From NCBI GenBank assembly GCA_021828425.1, contig JAKARN010000025.1, forward strand, positions 1-11,667: 11,667 bases of DNA, read 5' to 3'. This document shows positions 6,854-11,667 of the stretch, piece by piece. The notes beneath the pieces were generated by a model, which saw nothing but the letters and a program-made list of their open reading frames with translations, was not told the origin of the DNA and made no database searches. Each line of letters opens with the position of its first letter. Position 1 is the stretch's first letter. A program made the translations under genes and the position numbers. The stretch comes from Pseudomonadota bacterium (GTDB lineage Bacteria; Pseudomonadota; Gammaproteobacteria; JAKAQQ01).

Positions 6854-8392
6854 TTACTGGTGATCTCTGGCAAGAACCATGTGATAGAACTGGATCAGAT
6901 TGCGGTCAAGATGAGCCAGGGTGGCTGGGTGAAGGTAGAGCATATGCCCGGAGTGGTAGAAGTGAAAATGGATTCGTGTCATGAGGCGATGAGGGAGTTT
7001 CATATGGGCAAAGTCGAACTCGGTCTTGTAAAACGGTGTTGCGAGGTCAAAATATCCATTGCCTGAAAAAATCTGGAGATAGGGGTTTTTCCTCATCGCA
7101 TCCGCCAGGTTGGGTGCAACATCAGGCAAGGGCCAGGAGTAACCAGCTCCCGGAAACCGGTGATTCCAGTTCCACTTCTGGATAACCTGCCCGTTCATCA
7201 CCCGATAGGCGCGATGAGCGCTGTAATGCAGGCGTTCGCGGACATACCAGTTGAATGCCGCCGTGAAAGCGGGCGAAACGGCGGCCATGAGCGCCCCGTA
7301 GTCCGGGGATTCCTCGGCCCCATCCCGATTGATCCCTGTGAAGCGTGCATCAAGCCGGCCAACAAACTGTTCACGGCCTCGATCTCTTAGCAGTTGCGCT
7401 CTAAAACGGTCCGGAGTGACCCGTAGGTGGACCGCCTCGAGAAAGCCGGTACTGAGGCCTGTATATTGATGCAGCGTGGCCAGAACGGCAGCTTTCTTGG
7501 CCGGGCTGAGACGACTCCCCTGGAAAAGGGCATAAGCGTAGGAGGTTCGGGCAAACTGCTCGACCTTGCGGATGAGAGGGGCAAGATGTGCCGGTTGCTC
7601 AGGCAAGGCATGGTGATACCAGGCGACTGCCGTATAGGAAGGCAGGTAGGTTATGTAACGCAGATCGGTACCGGGCCAGGAATCCCCGTAGTTCAAAATA
7701 GAGGAAAGCAGGATCACGCCATTACAGGTGATTCCTTGCCCCTCGAGGTAATCCACAAGATTGGCCGATCGGGTGGTCCCATAGCTTTCTCCAAGCAGGA
7801 ACTTGGGTGAGTTCCAGCGGTTGTTCTGGCTGATGTAGCGCTCAATAAATTGTCCAAAAGAGCGCACGTCGTCATCGACTCCCCAGAAATCTTTGTCCCG
7901 GCCAACCCCAACCACATGGCTGTATCCGGTGCCAACAGCATCAATGAATACCAGATCGGTGACCGGTAACAGGCTCGATGGGCTGGAAATCACGGGGTAA
8001 GGTGGTGGCGGGGTGACCCGAGCGTTGGCTGTGACAACCCGGACAGCACCGAGTCCACCCATGAGTAGCCATACGGAGGATGAACCAGGTCCACCGTTGT
8101 AGACGAATGTGATCGGTCGCTGCGAGAGGTGGCGGACGCCAGAACGGGTATAGGCCACATAAAACATGCTAGCTGTTGGCTGGTTCTTTTTGTTTTTGAG
8201 AATAAGAGTTCCCGCGGTTGCCGTATAAGGGATGCGGCGGCCATCCACCACAACCACCCCGTGGCTGACAATGCGGCGCCCGAGAATCGGGTGGGCAGGA
8301 GCGACGGGTTCATGAACTGGCAGGCGTGCCCAAGCTCCGGCTGAAGTCACGCTCAAAACGACCAGTAAACTGTTTTTGACGATTTGTCGCAC
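6854..8392 (-). CDS. Exported S10-family serine carboxypeptidase
   Basis: A 512-residue protein with a signal peptide (hydrophobic core LLVVLSVTSAGAWA, cleavage near residue 22). All S10 landmarks are present in order: oxyanion block FVYNGGPGSSS (96-106), DLVFIDAVGTGYS (146-158), nucleophile S203 in GESYG, catalytic D449 in SGNGYFDLATPF, and H483 in SGHMLYLHP. S10 enzymes remove C-terminal amino acids from peptides and generally work at acid pH, so a periplasmic or extracellular site is plausible. The start is GTG at 8390-8392, with AGGAG 8 nt upstream (8405-8401). The APC permease follows 24 nt later, suggesting that released amino acids are taken up. Exact specificity is unknown. Confidence 0.9.
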   Translation of the reverse strand: MRQIVKNSLLVVLSVTSAGAWARLPVHEPVAPAHPILGRRIVSHGVVVVDGRRIPYTATAGTLILKNKKNQPTASMFYVAYTRSGVRHLSQRPITFVYNGGPGSSSVWLLMGGLGAVRVVTANARVTPPPPYPVISSPSSLLPVTDLVFIDAVGTGYSHVVGVGRDKDFWGVDDDVRSFGQFIERYISQNNRWNSPKFLLGESYGTTRSANLVDYLEGQGITCNGVILLSSILNYGDSWPGTDLRYITYLPSYTAVAWYHHALPEQPAHLAPLIRKVEQFARTSYAYALFQGSRLSPAKKAAVLATLHQYTGLSTGFLEAVHLRVTPDRFRAQLLRDRGREQFVGRLDARFTGINRDGAEESPDYGALMAAVSPAFTAAFNWYVRERLHYSAHRAYRVMNGQVIQKWNWNHRFPGAGYSWPLPDVAPNLADAMRKNPYLQIFSGNGYFDLATPFYKTEFDFAHMKLPHRLMTRIHFHFYHSGHMLYLHPATLAHLDRNLIQFYHMVLARDHQ

Positions 8393-8446
8393 GGTGCACT
8401 CTCCTGCATTGCTGGGGAGGGGCCATCACGGCCGAGTTGGGAGTGA

Positions 8447-8467
8447 ACTGGAATTAAAATCTCCAGT
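8447..8467. other. Inverted repeat in the peptidase leader
   Basis: ACTGGA (8447-8452), nine AT-rich bases, TCCAGT (8462-8467) is a perfect 6-bp inverted repeat. It starts a few bases after the predicted transcription start of the peptidase operon, a position suited to a repressor or to a small leader hairpin. Confidence 0.35.
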
Positions 8468-8478
8468 ATGTGCCCGCT

Positions 8479-8507
8479 ATCCTATAGCACTGGCTCACGG
8501 ATGCCAA
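8479..8507 (-). promoter_or_regulatory. Candidate sigma70 promoter for the peptidase-permease operon
   Basis: On the minus strand TTGGCA (8507-8502, 4 of 6 with TTGACA), a 17-bp spacer and TAGGAT (8484-8479, 4 of 6 with TATAAT) lie in the 133-nt gap after ubiC. Start of transcription would be near 8472, leaving a leader of about 80 nt that contains the inverted repeat and the ribosome binding site. Confidence 0.45.
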
Positions 8508-8525
8508 ATCTGGACGGGATGGGAT

Positions 8526-9173
8526 TCAGAGGATCGAAGTTCCTCTCCAGGGGGCCCTGAATCCTATGAAGCCGTCCTGGACGATGAGTGAATGGTGGCC
8601 CACTCGGAAAAGTGAGCGACGTGCCCAAAACCAGGTGGGTAGGCGGCCCAGTTGGCAGCGGGATGCTTCATAGAGCGGGTGCCCAGTCCGGATCTGGGCG
8701 ATTTCGAGCCTGATCCGCTGACCCCTTTTTTCTCCAAACAAACGATCGCCAAGCGGAGTGGTTCCGAGATGAACTAACCAAGGCTCCTCTTTGAGTGTTT
8801 CGTCTGGAATCAGGGTGGAGGCAAATACCCAGGGTTCCGACTCCGAAAAAAAAGCGACCTCACGACGGAGTCCGGCAACGGATGTGGACGAGCCAAGAAA
8901 GCGCATGTCATCCGAATCGAAAGCCGTGTGTACTTCCATAAATGGAACCAAACGGAGATGTTCTCCTGCCCATTTTCTGAGCTTTGCGGTCAGAGAACCT
9001 TCGTCAGTAAGCCACGGCCAGACTGGGTCGTCACGAGCGCTACTCCACCACTCCGGTTGATGCCAGCCATGACTCTGTAAAAATTGTTGTTTCATAACAG
9101 GAGAAAACCAAATGGTTCCGAAACGCAAGAGTGATGCTGGAGATCCAGTTATTATAGTCACGAACCTCGGCAT
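8526..9173 (-). CDS. ubiC: Chorismate lyase (ubiquinone biosynthesis)
   Basis: UbiC converts chorismate to 4-hydroxybenzoate and pyruvate in the cytoplasm, the first committed step of ubiquinone synthesis. In this 215-residue frame the family blocks are clear: WLTDEGSLTAKLR (54-66), LRREVAFF with the active-site Arg (about 103-104), TLIPDETL, HLGTTPLGDRLF (135-146), FWARRSLFR (182-190) and LIVQDGFI (196-203). By eye the Glu of E. coli (TELFLP; E155 in mature numbering) is replaced by D200 here. The first 26 residues have no family counterpart; the ATG at 9095 would remove them, but neither start has a good ribosome binding site. The 9173 start is kept because it lies 5 nt from the recG stop, allowing coupled translation. 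Identity is fairly sure, start unsure. Confidence 0.82.
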   Translation of the reverse strand: MPRFVTIITGSPASLLRFGTIWFSPVMKQQFLQSHGWHQPEWWSSARDDPVWPWLTDEGSLTAKLRKWAGEHLRLVPFMEVHTAFDSDDMRFLGSSTSVAGLRREVAFFSESEPWVFASTLIPDETLKEEPWLVHLGTTPLGDRLFGEKRGQRIRLEIAQIRTGHPLYEASRCQLGRLPTWFWARRSLFRVGHHSLIVQDGFIGFRAPWRGTSIL

Positions 9174-9178
9174 CGGAA

Positions 9179-11275
9179 TCAGGCACTGCCGAAACGCAGG
9201 TCTCCTCCTATCCAGCGAGCGACCAAAGGTTCAATGGTCTCAGGATTTTCGTTAGCCAGCCTTTGGGTGGCCTCAGGAATGAGTGTAAGGAGGTCTCGGT
9301 CCCGGTAAAGCTGGGCAACGCGGAAGTTCAATCCTCCGCTCTGCCGCGCCCCCCAGATCTCACCCGGCCCTCTGATTTCAAGATCCTGTTCCGCAATCCA
9401 AAACCCGTCACTGCTTTGCCGCATGACCTCAAGACGTGAACGGGCATCCGGAGAAAGGGTTTCATAGATCAACAGGCATTGGCCCGGCTGTGACCCTCGG
9501 CCAACACGGCCACGCAGCTGATGCAACTGCAAGAGGCCCAATCGCTCCGCGCCGTCAACTACCATGACTGTCGCTTCCGGGATATCAACTCCGACTTCGA
9601 CGACAGTCGTGCTGACGAGAATCGGGATCCGACCATCCCGGAATCCCTCAATGATCTGCTGTCGCTCAGGACCGCCAACCCGTCCATGTAGCAGGCCTAC
9701 GGGAAGTTGGGGAAGAGTCCTTCGGAGGTCCTCAAGCGCTGTTTCTGCCGCACGGCCACCGGAACCCTCGTTTTCCTCGATTCTTGGGCATACCCAGAAG
9801 ATTCGCTGACCTTTCTCACACAATGCCTGCAGCCGCGACATGATTTCAGCGCGCCGCTCGGCTGGGAAAATCGTTGTCGAGATCCCTTGGCGACCCGGTG
9901 GGAGTTCGTCGAGACGAGATTGATCCAGGCCTGCATACAGTGACATCGCCAAGGTACGGGGGATCGGTGTGGCCGTCATGATGAGTTGGTGGGGGCGTGT
10001 CCGGGTGCCTTTGTTGACCAGATCCAGACGTTGTTCGACTCCGAATCGGTGCTGTTCATCAATGATGACGGTCGTCAGATGGCCAAAGACGACTTCATTT
10101 TGGAACAGGTTTTGAGTTCCGATAACCACACAGGGTGTGCCCGCGGCAAGGCACTCCAGAATCAGGCGTCGCTGGCTTTTCGGGGAGCGGGAAGCCAGTC
10201 TCAGAACAGGTTTCTCCAGTGGGGAAAGAAATCTCTGAAAGGTGGTGTAATGCTGGTCAGCGAGGAGTTCGGTCGGGGCCATCACGGCGACCTGTCCTCG
10301 ATTTATCAAAGTAGCCCAAGCGGCCAGAATGGCAAGCAGGGTTTTCCCGGAACCGACATCTCCCTGTAGAAGCCGGAGCATGGGTTTTCCACTGGAGAGG
10401 TCGCATTCGATCTCATGCCAAGTACGTTGCTGGGCTCCGGTCAATTCCCAGGGCAGGGTTTTGAGAAAATGGGCCAGTGGTTTGGCGGGAATAGTAAGAG
10501 GGTGGCTTCGTGCACGTTCCCAGACCATTCGGATTTTTCGCAGTGACAAGGCATGAGCGAGCAGTTCCTCAAAGGCCAGTCGCCTTTGATAAGGTTTGAG
10601 CCAATTCTCGAGTGATTCCAGTGGGAGGCCAGCTGGGGGCTGGTGTACACCACGCAGTGCTTCCAGAAGACTGCAGGAAGCCCATGGCCGGATTAGTGTA
10701 GGAGGTAGATGATCGGGTAGTTCGAGCTGTTTTTGTTCCATGAGGTCGAGTGCCATGGCAATCAGTCGTTCCTGATGGCGCGACTCCACTCCGGCCCGCT
10801 TGGAATAGACTGCGGTCAGGTTCCGTTTAAGCGGAGGCAGACTGCCCTTGAAAACCCGGTATCGCGGATGGATAAACTCCCGGCCCAGCCCACCTTCCCG
10901 TAGGGTGCCAAATGCCCGGACCGTCAAACCTCGCTTAAATCCGACATGTTGCGAGTTGTAAAAGTGAAAGAACCGTAGGTGCAAGTGACCGCTTCCATCG
11001 GCAATGCGGCATAACAGCTGACGACGAGGTATGTATCGGATATCGGCTAGTTCAACTTTTCCCTGGACCAACGCGGACTGACCTGGTGCCAGTGCCCCGA
11101 TGGGTGTGATTTGGGTTTCGTCTTCGTAGCGCAGCGGGAGATCAAACAGCAGATCTTCAAGTCCATGAAACCCCCAGCGGACGATTTCCGAAATGAAGGA
11201 TTCAGCGTCCGGGGGCAGCGGTTTGCGGGCCTTGGGGGTTGGGGGTTTGTCGATTCCCACGCCGGATTCAGTCAC
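9179..11275 (-). CDS. recG: ATP-dependent DNA helicase RecG
   Basis: RecG remodels stalled replication forks and branch-migrates Holliday junctions. With the GTG start used here it has 698 residues (E. coli 693). Seen in order: DLLFDLPLRYED and a wedge/OB region (about 40-150), Walker A GDVGSGKT (305-312), the RecG form of motif II, IIDEQHRFGVEQR (DEQH 406-409), TATPIPRTLAMSLYAGLD, STTVVEVGVDIPEA, and HQLRGRVGRG, then the C-terminal DLEIRGPGEIWGARQSG block. All helicase motifs look intact. The frame is open to a TTG at 11308, which would overlap the upstream gene by 41 nt; the GTG at 11275 gives an 8-nt overlap (GTGACTGA) and a family-like N-terminus, so it is preferred. The usual N-terminal GVGPK-type helix-hairpin motif is degenerate. 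It is translated in line with ubiC downstream. Confidence 0.95.
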   Translation of the reverse strand: MTESGVGIDKPPTPKARKPLPPDAESFISEIVRWGFHGLEDLLFDLPLRYEDETQITPIGALAPGQSALVQGKVELADIRYIPRRQLLCRIADGSGHLHLRFFHFYNSQHVGFKRGLTVRAFGTLREGGLGREFIHPRYRVFKGSLPPLKRNLTAVYSKRAGVESRHQERLIAMALDLMEQKQLELPDHLPPTLIRPWASCSLLEALRGVHQPPAGLPLESLENWLKPYQRRLAFEELLAHALSLRKIRMVWERARSHPLTIPAKPLAHFLKTLPWELTGAQQRTWHEIECDLSSGKPMLRLLQGDVGSGKTLLAILAAWATLINRGQVAVMAPTELLADQHYTTFQRFLSPLEKPVLRLASRSPKSQRRLILECLAAGTPCVVIGTQNLFQNEVVFGHLTTVIIDEQHRFGVEQRLDLVNKGTRTRPHQLIMTATPIPRTLAMSLYAGLDQSRLDELPPGRQGISTTIFPAERRAEIMSRLQALCEKGQRIFWVCPRIEENEGSGGRAAETALEDLRRTLPQLPVGLLHGRVGGPERQQIIEGFRDGRIPILVSTTVVEVGVDIPEATVMVVDGAERLGLLQLHQLRGRVGRGSQPGQCLLIYETLSPDARSRLEVMRQSSDGFWIAEQDLEIRGPGEIWGARQSGGLNFRVAQLYRDRDLLTLIPEATQRLANENPETIEPLVARWIGGDLRFGSA

Positions 11276-11667
11276 GGTGGATCGGGGTGAGGGGAGACCC
11301 TGACGCAAATGCCTGGTTCAGGAAAGTTGCGATCCCACGCCAAATCTTGGAGCGGGTGCGAGCGCCTGTGAAATGCCAGCCTTGGGTGGGTTCTTCAAGG
11401 AGCCGGACCAGAACAGAGTGTTCTTTGAGGATCAATACAAGATGGTTTTCTCCACCGGAAGGATCCCTGGAGTCTCTTCCTCCATGGATCAGGAAAACTG
11501 GTGCACGTATTGATCGGGCACGGGCAAGAGGAGAGTCGGCATTGAGGTGTTGATGCCCAAGTACCGTATTCAGGAACCGCCTGCCAAAAGGCGAACGCCA
11601 TAATCGCTCCTCAGGCGTTCTCAGCAACGACAGTTCATAAATGCCGTTCAGGCTCACGATTGCCCGA
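11268..11667 (-). CDS. S9-type alpha/beta-hydrolase peptidase, C-terminal part (partial)
   Basis: The frame is open to the right edge, so only the last 132 or so residues are visible. AIVSLNGIYELSLL, then SPLARARSIRAPVFLIHGGRDSRDP and EEPTQGWHF...IATFLNQAF follow the C-terminal half of prolyl-oligopeptidase/dipeptidyl-peptidase (S9) catalytic domains: the Asp in HGGRD and the His in GWHF are the expected catalytic acid and base. The nucleophile Ser motif (GxSxGG) and any propeller domain lie outside the window. It could instead be a dienelactone-hydrolase-like or esterase member of the same fold. Its TGA (11270-11268) overlaps the recG GTG by 8 nt, so it is probably in the same operon. Confidence 0.7.
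   Translation of the reverse strand, partial: RAIVSLNGIYELSLLRTPEERLWRSPFGRRFLNTVLGHQHLNADSPLARARSIRAPVFLIHGGRDSRDPSGGENHLVLILKEHSVLVRLLEEPTQGWHFTGARTRSKIWRGIATFLNQAFASGSPLTPIHRD

Overview
The window comes from a proteobacterial chromosome of moderate to high GC. The evidence is a ubiquinone-pathway gene (ubiC), a proteobacterial-type RecG, an SlyB lipoprotein, an OprD-like porin and a PhoB-type operator. Several products are secreted or sit in the envelope. An S10 serine carboxypeptidase, a family that usually works at acid pH, would suit an acidophile, possibly a relative of Acidithiobacillus, but that placement is a guess. No mobile element, CRISPR array, tRNA or rRNA was seen, and no gene-free stretch exceeds 300 bases.

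Left part (1-5267). The window opens inside the 3' end of a plus-strand FMN azoreductase gene (azoR). It converges on a minus-strand outer-membrane porin gene. The porin is divergent from a large plus-strand gene for a secreted protein that joins a YncE-like beta-propeller to an alkaline-phosphatase-superfamily phosphoesterase. The 233-nt region between them holds the best regulatory signal of the window: a near-consensus Pho box (1678-1695) with a -10 element exactly 10 bp downstream, pointing at the porin. This suggests a phosphate-starvation unit: the porin passes solutes through the outer membrane and the exported phosphatase releases phosphate from organic esters. A slyB-type glycine-zipper lipoprotein gene follows, probably from its own promoter.

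Right part (5399-11667), all minus strand. Two transcription units read leftwards. The upstream one is S9-type alpha/beta hydrolase (cut by the window edge), recG, ubiC, with an 8-nt overlap at the first junction and a 5-nt gap at the second. The downstream one is an exported S10 carboxypeptidase followed 24 nt later by an APC amino-acid permease. It has a good candidate sigma70 promoter just after ubiC. This pair looks like a scavenging unit: release of amino acids from peptides outside the cytoplasm, then uptake.

Most genes belong to known families. The points most worth a second look are the Pho-controlled porin/phosphoesterase pair, the peptidase-permease operon, the Glu-to-Asp change at the UbiC active site, and a few small sequence structures between genes. 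No wholly new system is evident.
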